Origin: Ravibacter sp037191015
Lineage (GTDB): Bacteria > Bacteroidota > Bacteroidia > Cytophagales > Spirosomataceae
Direction of reading: 5' to 3'
Assembly: GCA_037191015.1 (NCBI GenBank)
Contig: JBBCKD010000027.1
Span: forward strand, 639,860-703,859
DNA: 64,000 bases
The translations under genes were made by a program, and so were the position numbers. Shown here in pieces: positions 51,925 to 60,831 of the stretch (position 1 is the stretch's first letter; every line of letters starts with the position of its first letter). A model generated the notes under the pieces. The model was not told where the DNA came from and did not search any database. It worked only from the letters and a program-made list of their open reading frames with translations.

Positions 51925-51950
51925 GTTTAGACAAAATGTCTGAATATTTT

Positions 51951-54900
51951 TTAGGCAATTAACTCGTGCTCAACCTCGGGCTCTTCCTGGTGCACCTTAT
52001 CTTTCCCGGAAATAAAGGTATAAACTGCCGGTATGACAAAGAGTGTCAGTATCAGCGAAAACGCCAGTCCTCCAACTATTACTACCCCCAGGGGTACACG
52101 GCTGGTAGCCGCAGCTCCGAAGCCTATCGCAATCGGCAAAGCGCCGAAGGCTGTAGCCAGGGTCGTCATGAGAATAGGACGAAGCCGCTGGGTGGCTGCT
52201 TCTATTACCGCCTGCTTCATCGGCATGCCCGCCTCCCTTTTCTGGTTGGTAAATTCCACGATCAGGATACCGTTTTTGGTAACAAGCCCGACCAGCATGA
52301 TCATCCCGATCTGCGAAAAGATGTTGACCGTATGACCGAATATGTACAAAGACAGCAGCGCTCCTGCCAGCGCAAGCGGCACGGTGATCATGATGGTAAG
52401 CGGGTCGCGGAAACTCTCGAACTGTGCCGCCAGAACCAGGTAGATGAGAACGAGCGCAAGCGAAAACGCAAACATCGTATTGGACGAGCTTTCCTCGAAG
52501 TCGCGCGACGGCCCCGCAAGTGAAGTCTGAAAACTTTCGTCCAGCACACGATCTGCTATGGCCCTCATGGCCGCTACCCCGTCGCCTATGGTTTTCCCTT
52601 CGCTCAGTGAAGCCGATATAGTTGCGCTTTTATAGCGGTTGTAACGATACAATGTGGGAGGCCCGCTCGTTTCATTTATTTTCACGACCGAGAGCAGCGG
52701 TATGTTCTGCCCGCGATTGTTCCTGACATACAGTTTTGAAATATCCTCAGGCTTCGTCCTGTCGGAATGCTCCACCTGCCCGATTACCTGGTATTGCATC
52801 CCGTTCATGAGGAAGTAGGCCAGCCGCCGCCCGCTGAACGCCGCCTGGATCGTGGCTGCGATATCGCCCGTTGAAAGACCCAGATCCCGGGCTTTGACAC
52901 GATCTATTTCTATGTTGATCTCCGGCTTATTGAACTTGAGGTTAACATCCACATTGCCGAATGTCGGATCGTTTTGAGCTTCCTCCATAAATACCGGGAT
53001 CGCCTCCGAAAGCTTGTCAAAATCGAGGTTCTGCAGTATAAACTGGACAGGAAGCGATCCTCTTGAACCGAGGCCGACCGATATGGTCTGCTCCTCGCTC
53101 GCGAAGATCCGCGCATTGTTGAATTCCTTCATCTTCCGGTTGATCGCGCCTGTAATTTCGCTCTGGCTGCGTACCCGCTCCGTTGCCGGAACAAGCCCTA
53201 TTCTTGCCATACCGCTGTTAGCTCCCGTGCTGCGGAAGCTCGGGGTAGAGGAAAACACAAAGCTCCGCTCGGGGATGGAATCATTAAGATACTGCGTCAG
53301 CTGGTCGGATACGGCCTGCATTTCCTGGTAGCTGGTTCCCTCCGCGGCTGTAAGGGCAAAACGGACCGAGCTCCGGTCTTCCATCGGCGCCAGCTCGCTC
53401 TGCAGGTTGGAATAAGTAAAGTAAATGATACCTATACATGCGACAACGATCAGCCAGGCAGCCCATCTGACGCTCATGAAGCCTTTCAACAGACGGTTGT
53501 ACCCGTTTTCCATACCCTCGAAAAACGGTTCGGTCATCCTGTAGAACTTCCCTTTCCCGGTATTCTTCCGGTGCAGGTAGACGTTCAGCACCGGCGTGAT
53601 GGTTAGTGAAACGAAAGCAGATATCAGAACGGCGGCCGCCAATACCACGCCGAATTCCCGGAAAAGGCTTCCCACAAATCCTTCCAGGAAAATAACCGGG
53701 AGGAATACTACCGCCAGGGTAATGGAAGTAGATATGACCGCGAAGAAGATCTCCTTGCTGCCTTCGACAGCCGCCTTCCGTATGGGCATCCCTTCCTCCA
53801 GCTTCCTGAAGATATTTTCGGTAACCACGATGCCGTCGTCCACCACAAGCCCGGTAGCCAGCACAATCCCCAGCAGGGTCAGGATATTCAGGGAGAACCC
53901 GGCCAGGTACATCACAAAAAACGTACCGATGAGGGATATGGGAATATCGATTAGAGGGCGCACCGCGATGACAAAATCCCTGAAGAAGAAGAGTATCACC
54001 ATGACCACGAGTATAAAGGCGATCACCAGGGTTTCCTCGACTTCCTCGATACTCTGGCGGACCATACGCGTATTGTCGATCAGGACTTCAAAAGTGATAT
54101 CCGATTTATTCGACTCGATGATTTCAGCCAGCCGTTTGTTGAACTCTTCCGAAATCTTGACATAGTTGGCCCCCGGCTGGGGAATTACCGCCAACCCGAC
54201 GGCATATGCCTCGTTAAACTTCCAGGCCTGCTCCTCGTTCTCAGGGCCGAGCTCTACTTTGGCCACGTTTTCCAGCCGTATAATTCCTGCGGAGGCATCC
54301 TCCCTGACTATCAGCTTGTTAAAATCATCCTCGGTAGTAAGCCTTCCCATTGTCCGGATGGTCAGCTCGGTATTGTCCCCGTAAATTTTTCCCGCCGGCA
54401 TCTCTACGTTTTCAGCCGCCAGTATCCTGCTGATATCGTTAAAGGAAATGTTGTAGGCATTCATCTTATCCGGAATCAGCCATATCCTCATCGCATACTT
54501 CTTCTGTCCGTAGATACTTACGGCGCTTACGCCGTTGATCGTTTGGAGCCGCTGCTGCAAAACGTTCTCGGCATAATCGCTCAGCTCCATGAGTCCCTTT
54601 GTAGGACTTTGTATGGCCAGCATTAGGATAAAATCGCTATTGGCGTCGGACTTGACCACAACCGGCGGGGCATCTATATCCTGGGGAAGGTTCCTCAACG
54701 CCTGGCTTACCTTGTCGCGTACGTCGTTTGCCGCTTCTTCCAGCGAAACATCCAGATTAAACTCAACGGTAATATTACTCGACCCTATCTGGCTGGTTGA
54801 AGTAATGGTACGGATACCCGGGATACCGTTAATGGATTTCTCGAGCGGCTCGGTAATCTGGCTTTCGATAATATCGGCATTGGCGCCGATATAGCTTGTG

Positions 54901-55043
54901 CGTACGTTTACGGTGGGCGGATCAATCGCCGGGTAATCCCGCAGCGACAGGTAAGAGTACCCTATCCCGCCGAAAAGCACGATGGCCAGGTTCATCACTA
55001 TTGCCAGAACCGGGCGTTTAATGGACAACTCGGAGATATTCAT
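51951..55043 (-). CDS. RND multidrug efflux pump (HAE1/AcrB-like)
   Basis: Inner-membrane proton-driven pump, 1030 residues with twelve membrane helices and two large periplasmic loops. 'LSIKRPVLAIVMNLAIVLFG' at the start, the proton-relay Asp pair in 'ATGLVVDDGIVVTENIF' (TM4), and 'PLGVVIVGGLAFSLILTLFV' near the end are characteristic. Substrates cannot be predicted. The operon is preceded by a perfect palindrome. Confidence 0.96.
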   Translation of the reverse strand: MNISELSIKRPVLAIVMNLAIVLFGGIGYSYLSLRDYPAIDPPTVNVRTSYIGANADIIESQITEPLEKSINGIPGIRTITSTSQIGSSNITVEFNLDVSLEEAANDVRDKVSQALRNLPQDIDAPPVVVKSDANSDFILMLAIQSPTKGLMELSDYAENVLQQRLQTINGVSAVSIYGQKKYAMRIWLIPDKMNAYNISFNDISRILAAENVEMPAGKIYGDNTELTIRTMGRLTTEDDFNKLIVREDASAGIIRLENVAKVELGPENEEQAWKFNEAYAVGLAVIPQPGANYVKISEEFNKRLAEIIESNKSDITFEVLIDNTRMVRQSIEEVEETLVIAFILVVMVILFFFRDFVIAVRPLIDIPISLIGTFFVMYLAGFSLNILTLLGIVLATGLVVDDGIVVTENIFRKLEEGMPIRKAAVEGSKEIFFAVISTSITLAVVFLPVIFLEGFVGSLFREFGVVLAAAVLISAFVSLTITPVLNVYLHRKNTGKGKFYRMTEPFFEGMENGYNRLLKGFMSVRWAAWLIVVACIGIIYFTYSNLQSELAPMEDRSSVRFALTAAEGTSYQEMQAVSDQLTQYLNDSIPERSFVFSSTPSFRSTGANSGMARIGLVPATERVRSQSEITGAINRKMKEFNNARIFASEEQTISVGLGSRGSLPVQFILQNLDFDKLSEAIPVFMEEAQNDPTFGNVDVNLKFNKPEINIEIDRVKARDLGLSTGDIAATIQAAFSGRRLAYFLMNGMQYQVIGQVEHSDRTKPEDISKLYVRNNRGQNIPLLSVVKINETSGPPTLYRYNRYKSATISASLSEGKTIGDGVAAMRAIADRVLDESFQTSLAGPSRDFEESSSNTMFAFSLALVLIYLVLAAQFESFRDPLTIMITVPLALAGALLSLYIFGHTVNIFSQIGMIMLVGLVTKNGILIVEFTNQKREAGMPMKQAVIEAATQRLRPILMTTLATAFGALPIAIGFGAAATSRVPLGVVIVGGLAFSLILTLFVIPAVYTFISGKDKVHQEEPEVEHELIA

Positions 55044-55095
55044 GGCTATCGTCCAGTTTTAAGATTAAGTTATTAGGTCCCTGGAATCAACTTCC

Positions 55096-56151
55096 TTATA
55101 ATGAGGCTTCCGAAAAGGTGCTCAGCTCCTTTACATCCCTGACCTGTACAGGCCGGCCGGGCCGGGCAAAAAGCACGCCGCCTACTACTACCGTATCCCC
55201 GGGAGAGATCCCTTTCCTGATCTCTATCAGGCTGCTCTCCCTTACACCCGTTTCCACTTCTACCATTTCGGCAAGGCCTTTTCTGACGAGGATGACCTTT
55301 TTTGCCTTCGCTTCAGGAATGATGCTGTTGGAAGGTATCTGTATGGTCTTCCTGATGTCTCCCATCCTGAGATAGACTTTCGCAAACGACCCCGGGCTCA
55401 CATTGTTTTTAGACAGCACCGCCCGCACCGTAATGTTCCTCGAGCTGACGTCCACCTGAGGTTCCGTAGCCACTATTCTTGCCTGGATCAGGGCACCATC
55501 GCCCTTATCTACCGCAACAGACACCGTGTTGCCGATTTTAACATATTCTATATATTCTTCAGGAACATTGAAATCAACTTTCAACTGATTGGTTTCCTGC
55601 ATCGTGGCAATGATGGTAGAAGTAGTGACAAACGCTCCGTTACTGATCTGACGGAGCCCTGCCCTACCGGTAAACGGCGCCTTCACCACGGTTTTATCGA
55701 TCAGCGCCTTCGTAATTTCCATATCGGCTTTGAGGCTGTTGACCTGGTTCAGAGCCAGGTCGTAGTCCGCCTGGTTGACGCCGTTCACTGCCAGGAGCTT
55801 TTGTAGCCGCTGCTCGGAAAGCTCGGCAATTTCCAGCAGCACTTCGCTTTTTCTGAGCTGGGCCTGAAGGTCGGCGTCATTGATACGTGCTATGACAGTC
55901 CCTTTGCTGACAATCTTTCCTTCCGGCACATTCAGGTAAACCAGCCTCCCGCTCGTTTCAGGCATCAGCTGAACAAATTCATTGGAAACGATAGAGCCGT
56001 TCAGCTCCAGATCGGCCGATATCTCATGCAACTGCGCTACCACCACATCCACGATAGGCGGAGCCTGCGCCGGTTGTTTAAATGTATCTTTTTTTTCCGA
56101 ACAAGCTACTACTACGGGAAGTATGATAGCCGGCAGAATTCTTAGTTTCAT
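55096..56151 (-). CDS. RND efflux periplasmic adaptor, lipoprotein
   Basis: 351 residues; lipobox 'PVVVACSEKK' (Cys17), lipoyl/barrel-sandwich half 'ETSGRLVYLNVPEGKIVSKG', alpha hairpin with 'RLQKLLAVNGVNQADYDLA', second lipoyl half 'DKTVVKAPFTGRAGLRQIS', beta barrel and membrane-proximal domain. First gene of the three-gene efflux operon. Confidence 0.94.
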   Translation of the reverse strand: MKLRILPAIILPVVVACSEKKDTFKQPAQAPPIVDVVVAQLHEISADLELNGSIVSNEFVQLMPETSGRLVYLNVPEGKIVSKGTVIARINDADLQAQLRKSEVLLEIAELSEQRLQKLLAVNGVNQADYDLALNQVNSLKADMEITKALIDKTVVKAPFTGRAGLRQISNGAFVTTSTIIATMQETNQLKVDFNVPEEYIEYVKIGNTVSVAVDKGDGALIQARIVATEPQVDVSSRNITVRAVLSKNNVSPGSFAKVYLRMGDIRKTIQIPSNSIIPEAKAKKVILVRKGLAEMVEVETGVRESSLIEIRKGISPGDTVVVGGVLFARPGRPVQVRDVKELSTFSEASL

Positions 56152-56189
56152 AGAATTGATTAAGGGTAGTAATTGTATGAATGACCTGA

Positions 56190-56202
56190 GATTATTATAA
56201 TC
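56190..56202. promoter_or_regulatory. small palindrome in the RND operon promoter region
   Basis: GATTATTATAATC is a perfect 6-1-6 palindrome, about 40 bp before the adaptor start and 30 bp from the larger palindrome. AT-only arms, so chance is possible. Confidence 0.35.
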
Positions 56203-56231
56203 ATTATTTCGGCGCCCTGTTACTCAGAAGA

Positions 56232-56250
56232 CAGGTAAACTGTTTACCTG
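56232..56250. promoter_or_regulatory. perfect 19-bp palindrome upstream of the RND operon
   Basis: CAGGTAAACTGTTTACCTG: two 9-bp arms around one central base, in the 102-bp gap between the isochorismate synthase stop and the adaptor start. Such 9-1-9 sites are typical operators of TetR-like repressors of efflux operons. No such regulator gene is in the window. It lacks a loop and a T run for a terminator. Confidence 0.65.
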
Positions 56251-56253
56251 AAA

Positions 56254-57522
56254 CTATTGCTTAAAGCCGATATCAGGTGCAATAACCCGCAGCAAAGTAT
56301 CACATTTCAGCTCGGTTTCATTCCATTCTTCCCCCGGGTCGGAATCAGCCGTAATCCCTGCCCCTGCGAAGAGCGTCATGATCCCGTCTTTTGCCCTCAG
56401 CGTCCGCAGGTTCACAAAGAGACAGGTTTCATCCTCTACATTTACCGGTCCCCAATAGCCGCTGTAAAACGAACGGTCATATCCCTCAAGGGAAGCGATC
56501 AGGGCCCTGGCCTCTTCCCTGGGCATGCCGCAAACCGCAGAGGTAGGGTGAAGCAGCTTCAGCATTACCGAGCCCAGCTCAGGAAAATTCACCGCTTCCA
56601 GATCCACCTCGAAATCCGACTTCAGATGATACAGGTTCCCTGCTTTAGAAGATTTGGGACCGGTCTCCACGTATTCGCGAAGCCTGATTTTCTTAAAACA
56701 TTCAATGATATAACGGCTTACAATAGCCTGCTCCTCTATTTCCTTCTCACTCCAGAGCACTTTGAATTTAGGTTTGACCGCCCCGGCAGCGTCTGTCGCC
56801 GATTGGGTACCGGCTAATGCTACTGTTTTGAAATGACGCCGGCGGCTGATCCCCACGAGCAGCTCGGGCGATGCGCCAAGCCACACTTCCTGTAGATGCG
56901 GCAGGCTGACCATCGAAACAAATGCCGAAGGGTATGCCGCTTCCAGCTGAAAAAAAGCGCTGATAAAACTGAAACCGGGGCTGTATTCAAATTCCCGGGT
57001 ATGGGAAAGCACTACTTTGAAGAGCTCTCCCGCCCTTACCGCCTCCGCACCGAGCTGAACAATACGCCTGAACCTTTCTTCATTGCCCTCAGCTTCCCTC
57101 GCTACAATGGTATTATCAGCAAGCTCCCGCTCCGCTTCAATCTCCTGCAGTTCAATGGCCTTTTTGTATAAAATGCTTCTGAAATCCCCGCCATCCAATT
57201 CTTCTCCGGGAACTTCGGCAGCCGGTTGACCAACCGGGAAGGAAAGCGCCAGGTTTCCTTCCAGGAAAAGAACTTTCGATTCTGCCGAACTGTTGAACGG
57301 AGCCAGGAGAAAACCGCTTTCAAGCTTTTCGAGGTCGGGAACTACCCGGCCCGGCAATAAATTTTCAGACACAATCAGTCTCAGCCTGTCGGATTCGGGA
57401 AGTCTCCATATGGCTACCGGGTAACCGGAGGTAAAAGCTGCTTCCCAGATGAATTCCGCCGTGACTGTTTTTGTCGCGAAAGAAGTACACACTTCTATCG
57501 CATTATTCTCCTCATTTACCAT
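56254..57522 (-). CDS. menF: isochorismate synthase
   Basis: Chorismate to isochorismate, first committed step of menaquinone synthesis. 422 residues. The C-terminal chorismate-binding domain is complete: 'LLHPTSAVCGMPREEA', 'GYDRSFYSGYWGPV', 'LFAGAGITADSDPGEEWNE'. A siderophore role is less likely, as no DHB genes are present; a hotdog thioesterase suited to DHNA-CoA lies just upstream. A perfect -7 element lies about 20 bp before the ATG. Confidence 0.88.
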   Translation of the reverse strand: MVNEENNAIEVCTSFATKTVTAEFIWEAAFTSGYPVAIWRLPESDRLRLIVSENLLPGRVVPDLEKLESGFLLAPFNSSAESKVLFLEGNLALSFPVGQPAAEVPGEELDGGDFRSILYKKAIELQEIEAERELADNTIVAREAEGNEERFRRIVQLGAEAVRAGELFKVVLSHTREFEYSPGFSFISAFFQLEAAYPSAFVSMVSLPHLQEVWLGASPELLVGISRRRHFKTVALAGTQSATDAAGAVKPKFKVLWSEKEIEEQAIVSRYIIECFKKIRLREYVETGPKSSKAGNLYHLKSDFEVDLEAVNFPELGSVMLKLLHPTSAVCGMPREEARALIASLEGYDRSFYSGYWGPVNVEDETCLFVNLRTLRAKDGIMTLFAGAGITADSDPGEEWNETELKCDTLLRVIAPDIGFKQ

Positions 57523-57541
57523 TTGACCGACACGTATTTCA

Positions 57542-57549
57542 CAAATCTA
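57542..57549 (-). promoter_or_regulatory. -7 promoter element of isochorismate synthase
   Basis: Reads TAGATTTG on the - strand, a perfect TAnnTTTG; predicted leader only about 14 nt. Confidence 0.5.
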
Positions 57550-57690
57550 GAAATATTTAGTTTCCTTGGAAGAACGGTAAAATTAAAAAAACGTCCCGAT
57601 AACATTTATTAACAACTGGAATCTGTGCCGTTCTGCGAGCAGGATTACAGCGATCAGACAGTTGCGGGCGCTCAAGAAAAACCCAAAGCA

Positions 57691-58107
57691 CTAAGATAGC
57701 ACCGCGACAGTCAAACGACTGATGCACACCAGCTTACCGGCAGGAGTTGTAATCTTTATCTCCCAGATATGAGTGGAGCGGCCAAGATGTATCGCAGTAG
57801 CTTTTCCGAACACTTCGCCCTCATGGACAGGCCTGATATGGTTCGCATTGACCTCCAGCCCAACCGCTTTTTGCCTGGCGGGGTCCTGGAGGCAGAAGTA
57901 GGAAGCCACACTCCCCAGCGTCTCGGCCAGCACTACCGAAGCTCCCCCATGCAGTAGCCTCATCGGCTGCATGGTACGATTGTCTACCGGCATTTTAGCA
58001 ACAATATAATCCTCTCCTATTTCTGTAAAAACTATCCCGATGTGCCCGGCTATAGTACCGGCACTCATGGAATTAAGTAAATCCAATGTCGGTTTCGTTG
58101 CAAACAT
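57691..58107 (-). CDS. PaaI-type hotdog thioesterase, probably DHNA-CoA thioesterase
   Basis: 138 residues, single hotdog domain: 'RTMQPMRLLHGGASVVLAETLGS' (the HGG...E catalytic region), 'GLEVNANHIRPVHEGEVFG', 'HLGRSTHIWEIKI'. Position next to isochorismate synthase suggests the menaquinone step that releases DHNA from its CoA ester (MenI), inferred from context. A perfect -7 element lies about 55 bp upstream. Confidence 0.82.
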   Translation of the reverse strand: MFATKPTLDLLNSMSAGTIAGHIGIVFTEIGEDYIVAKMPVDNRTMQPMRLLHGGASVVLAETLGSVASYFCLQDPARQKAVGLEVNANHIRPVHEGEVFGKATAIHLGRSTHIWEIKITTPAGKLVCISRLTVAVLS

Positions 58108-58163
58108 TGTCTAAAAAATATTAAATTTACATCGTCAAAATAGAGCAAAGATTTCAATTTTTC

Positions 58164-58171
58164 CAAATTTA
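58164..58171 (-). promoter_or_regulatory. -7 promoter element of the thioesterase gene
   Basis: TAAATTTG on the - strand, perfect TAnnTTTG, in the AT-rich divergent region before the phosphatase gene. Confidence 0.45.
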
Positions 58172-58191
58172 TTATTAAAATAATACAAAAT

Positions 58192-58830
58192 TTGAGAAGA
58201 AAGACCATTTATCTGATACGACACGGGGAAACAGACTATAACCGGAGGGGAGTAGTACAGGGAAGCGGGATAGACGCGGAGCTGAATGAAATGGGAAGAG
58301 CTCAGGCTGACGCGTTTTACGACGCTTACGGACATGTGCCCTTTGACAAGATCTACACCTCCCAGCTTATCCGTACGCGGCAGTCCGTAGAGAAGTTCAT
58401 CCGGTCGGGCATTCCTTACGAATCTTTCTCCGGCCTGAATGAGATTTCCTGGGGCATTTACGAAGGCACCGCACATACCTCCGGGGAAGCCACGCCTTAC
58501 CAGGGCATCCTGCAAAGCTGGAAAGATGGTTATACGGGCCACGCGCTCGAAGGAGGTGAAAGCCCGTTACAGGTAAGAGACAGGCAATTGCCGGTTATTG
58601 AGTATATTTTTTCGCAAAGCCGGGAAAGAAATATCCTGATAGCTACCCACGGAAGGGCTATGCGTATACTCCTTGCCACTCTTTCCAACGAGTCGCTTGA
58701 ACAGATGGACAAGTACGCGCATAACAACCTGTGCCTGTACAAGCTGTTGTATATTCCCGAAGAAAGAAGAATCGAGATCCTCCAGAGCAACGACATCACG
58801 CATCTCCTGACGCTGCATGTAGCAGGCTGA
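58192..58830 (+). CDS. histidine phosphatase superfamily protein
   Basis: 212 residues beginning with TTG. 'YLIRHGETDYNRRGVVQG' with the phosphorylated His of RHG, 'YTSQLIRTRQSVEKF', 'ISWGIYEGT' and the second catalytic His in 'LIATHGRAMRIL'. The TTG is the only start that keeps the N-terminal strand. Substrate unknown (phosphoglycerate mutase-like or small-molecule phosphatase). Confidence 0.88.
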   Translation: MRRKTIYLIRHGETDYNRRGVVQGSGIDAELNEMGRAQADAFYDAYGHVPFDKIYTSQLIRTRQSVEKFIRSGIPYESFSGLNEISWGIYEGTAHTSGEATPYQGILQSWKDGYTGHALEGGESPLQVRDRQLPVIEYIFSQSRERNILIATHGRAMRILLATLSNESLEQMDKYAHNNLCLYKLLYIPEERRIEILQSNDITHLLTLHVAG

Positions 58831-58951
58831 GGTCGCACGACGGAAAATCCGGGTCACACCGTAAATCATCCTTTAGTCATCTTCCAGCCCCTCCGGTGTA
58901 GATCCCTGACCTTCCGGACTCCGAAAATCTGTACATTTACGGCGTATCCGG

Positions 58952-58992
58952 GAGTGCCGGACCATCGGAATGCCAGAGTGCCGGACCACCGG
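58952..58992 (+). repeat. 17-bp direct repeat in the leader of the LytS-type kinase gene
   Basis: gagtgccggaccatcgg (58952-58968) and gagtgccggaccaccgg (58976-58992) differ at one base and are 24 bp apart, ending 12 bp before the ATG at 59005. A near -7 TACATTTA lies just upstream (58932-58939), so the repeat is probably in the mRNA leader. Confidence 0.45.
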
Positions 58993-59004
58993 CCATATAA
59001 CCTC

Positions 59005-60042
59005 ATGACTAAGACGCGTATATACTGGTTGTTGCAGATAGCGGGCTGGACAGGCGCCATGGCTTTCGAGTACGTGCCCTACGCGCTGCAATACGGTTTT
59101 GACGTTTCGGGTATTTTCATGACCGTTGCCAACATATTAATGGCCATCATCCTGACCCATTTCTATCGCCTTATCGTTCAGAAATGGAACTGGAGCAACC
59201 TGCCCCTGTCGAAGCTGATGATCCGGGTAGTGATTTCGGTAGCCATACTCGGCGCTATCATGACTTTTTTCAATCATCCTATCGATAAGGAAATCCTGGC
59301 CGATAACCTCGCCAACCAGCCTTTCGTATTCTGGAGCTACCTGGCCAACTGGTGCAAGCTGATGCTTACGTGGGTACTGTCCTACACGATCTATCACTAT
59401 GTCGAGCAGCACCGCCTGTCCGATCTCGAGAAGATCATGTATAAGACCTCCATCCGGGAAGCCGAGGCAAAGGTGCTGCGCTCCCAGCTCAATCCCCATT
59501 TTACCTTCAACGCTCTCAACAGCATCAGGGCGCTTATCATCGAAAACCCCGAAAAAGCGCAGCAGGGTATTACCCAGCTTTCCAATATATTACGCAATTC
59601 GCTGCTGGTCGACCGGCGTAAGACCGTCGATCTGAGAGAGGAGCTGAAAACGGTAGAGGACTACCTGAACCTGGAAAAGGTGCGTTACGAGGACCGGCTG
59701 CAATTTACCATTAACGCCGACCCGGCGTCGCTTTACTGCCAGGTGCCGCCGATGATGCTGCAAACACTGGTAGAAAACGGGATCAAGCACGGCATATCCA
59801 AAATTATTCCGGGTGGTACCATCGAAATCCGCACGTCGGTAAAAAATGATATACTGACCGTTAGTATTGTCAATTCCGGCGTGCTGGAGACGAAGGAATC
59901 CAACGGGATCGGCCTTAAAAATACCGCTGAAAGATTGTCGCTTCTGTACGGTATAGATGCCCGCGTTGAAATCAGCCAGCTTTCCGAAAACCAGGTTTCG
60001 GTAGAACTGACCATTCCGCTGATTTCCAAGGCTGTTTTGTGA
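59005..60042 (+). CDS. LytS-type sensor histidine kinase
   Basis: 345 residues from the ATG at 59005. Four N-terminal membrane helices, a short linker helix, His_kinase domain with the phospho-acceptor in 'SQLNPHFTFNALNSIR', then an ATPase domain with N box 'LVENGIKHGI' and 'GIGLKNTAERLSLLYG'. The partner LytR-type regulator follows after 39 bp. The signal is unknown. The longer frame to 58954 encodes the repeat region and has no membrane-protein character. Confidence 0.9.
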   Translation: MTKTRIYWLLQIAGWTGAMAFEYVPYALQYGFDVSGIFMTVANILMAIILTHFYRLIVQKWNWSNLPLSKLMIRVVISVAILGAIMTFFNHPIDKEILADNLANQPFVFWSYLANWCKLMLTWVLSYTIYHYVEQHRLSDLEKIMYKTSIREAEAKVLRSQLNPHFTFNALNSIRALIIENPEKAQQGITQLSNILRNSLLVDRRKTVDLREELKTVEDYLNLEKVRYEDRLQFTINADPASLYCQVPPMMLQTLVENGIKHGISKIIPGGTIEIRTSVKNDILTVSIVNSGVLETKESNGIGLKNTAERLSLLYGIDARVEISQLSENQVSVELTIPLISKAVL

Positions 60043-60081
60043 CAACCGATTGTATAATCTGCAAATAACAAATTCACCTAT

Positions 60082-60819
60082 ATGAGAACTCTGATCATCG
60101 ACGACGAACGCCTTGCCAGGATAGAGCTGAGAAGACTGCTCCAGGAATTCCCCAAAATCAACATCGTAGGAGAAGCCGCCAATGCCGACGAGGCGCTCCT
60201 GCTGATCGACGAGCTGGACCCTGAATTGTTATTCCTCGACATCCAGATGCCGGGGAAAAACGGGTTCGAACTTCTTACCGCCCTTAAAGGAAGCGCGCCC
60301 GACGTGATTTTCACTACGGCATTTGACGAGTACGCTATCAAAGCTTTTGAGTTCAACGCCCTGGATTACCTGCTGAAGCCCATCGATACGGAGAGGCTGA
60401 GAGAGGCGATCAGCCGCATCGAAGACAATCAGTCCGGAGTTGAGGCCGGCGAAAAAGCAGAGCTCCCTAAAACAGAAAAAGTACTCGGGCAGGACGACCA
60501 GGTTTTTGTAAAAGACGGCGACAGGTGCTGGTTCGTCAAACTCTCGAAAGTACGGCTTTTCGAATCGATGGGAAATTACGTAAGGCTTTATTTCGACGAT
60601 CAGAAACCGTTGGTGCTCAAGTCGCTCAACAGCCTGGAGGAGCGCCTGGATCCGCAGACTTTTTTCCGCGCCAACCGGAAGCACATCATCAACCTGGCAT
60701 GGGTCGACAAGATCGAGCCATGGTTCAGCGGCGGCCTGCTGGTGACCCTCCAGGGCGGCGATAAGATAGAAATATCCAGGAGGCAGACGATCCGGTTTAA
60801 GGAGCTCACCAGCCTCTGA
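60082..60819 (+). CDS. LytR/AlgR-type response regulator
   Basis: 245 residues: receiver domain with phospho-Asp in 'LFLDIQMPGKNGFE', Thr in 'FTTAFDEYA' and Lys in 'LLKPIDTERLREAI', followed by a LytTR DNA-binding domain ('FFRANRKHIINLAWV', 'KIEISRRQTIRFKEL'). Works with the kinase upstream. The target genes are not identified. Confidence 0.93.
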   Translation: MRTLIIDDERLARIELRRLLQEFPKINIVGEAANADEALLLIDELDPELLFLDIQMPGKNGFELLTALKGSAPDVIFTTAFDEYAIKAFEFNALDYLLKPIDTERLREAISRIEDNQSGVEAGEKAELPKTEKVLGQDDQVFVKDGDRCWFVKLSKVRLFESMGNYVRLYFDDQKPLVLKSLNSLEERLDPQTFFRANRKHIINLAWVDKIEPWFSGGLLVTLQGGDKIEISRRQTIRFKELTSL

Positions 60820-60831
60820 CGCCCCGGCAGG

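Noticed and set aside
56232..56250. Palindrome as terminator of isochorismate synthase
   Set aside because: One-base centre leaves no proper loop at full pairing and no T run follows on the - strand.
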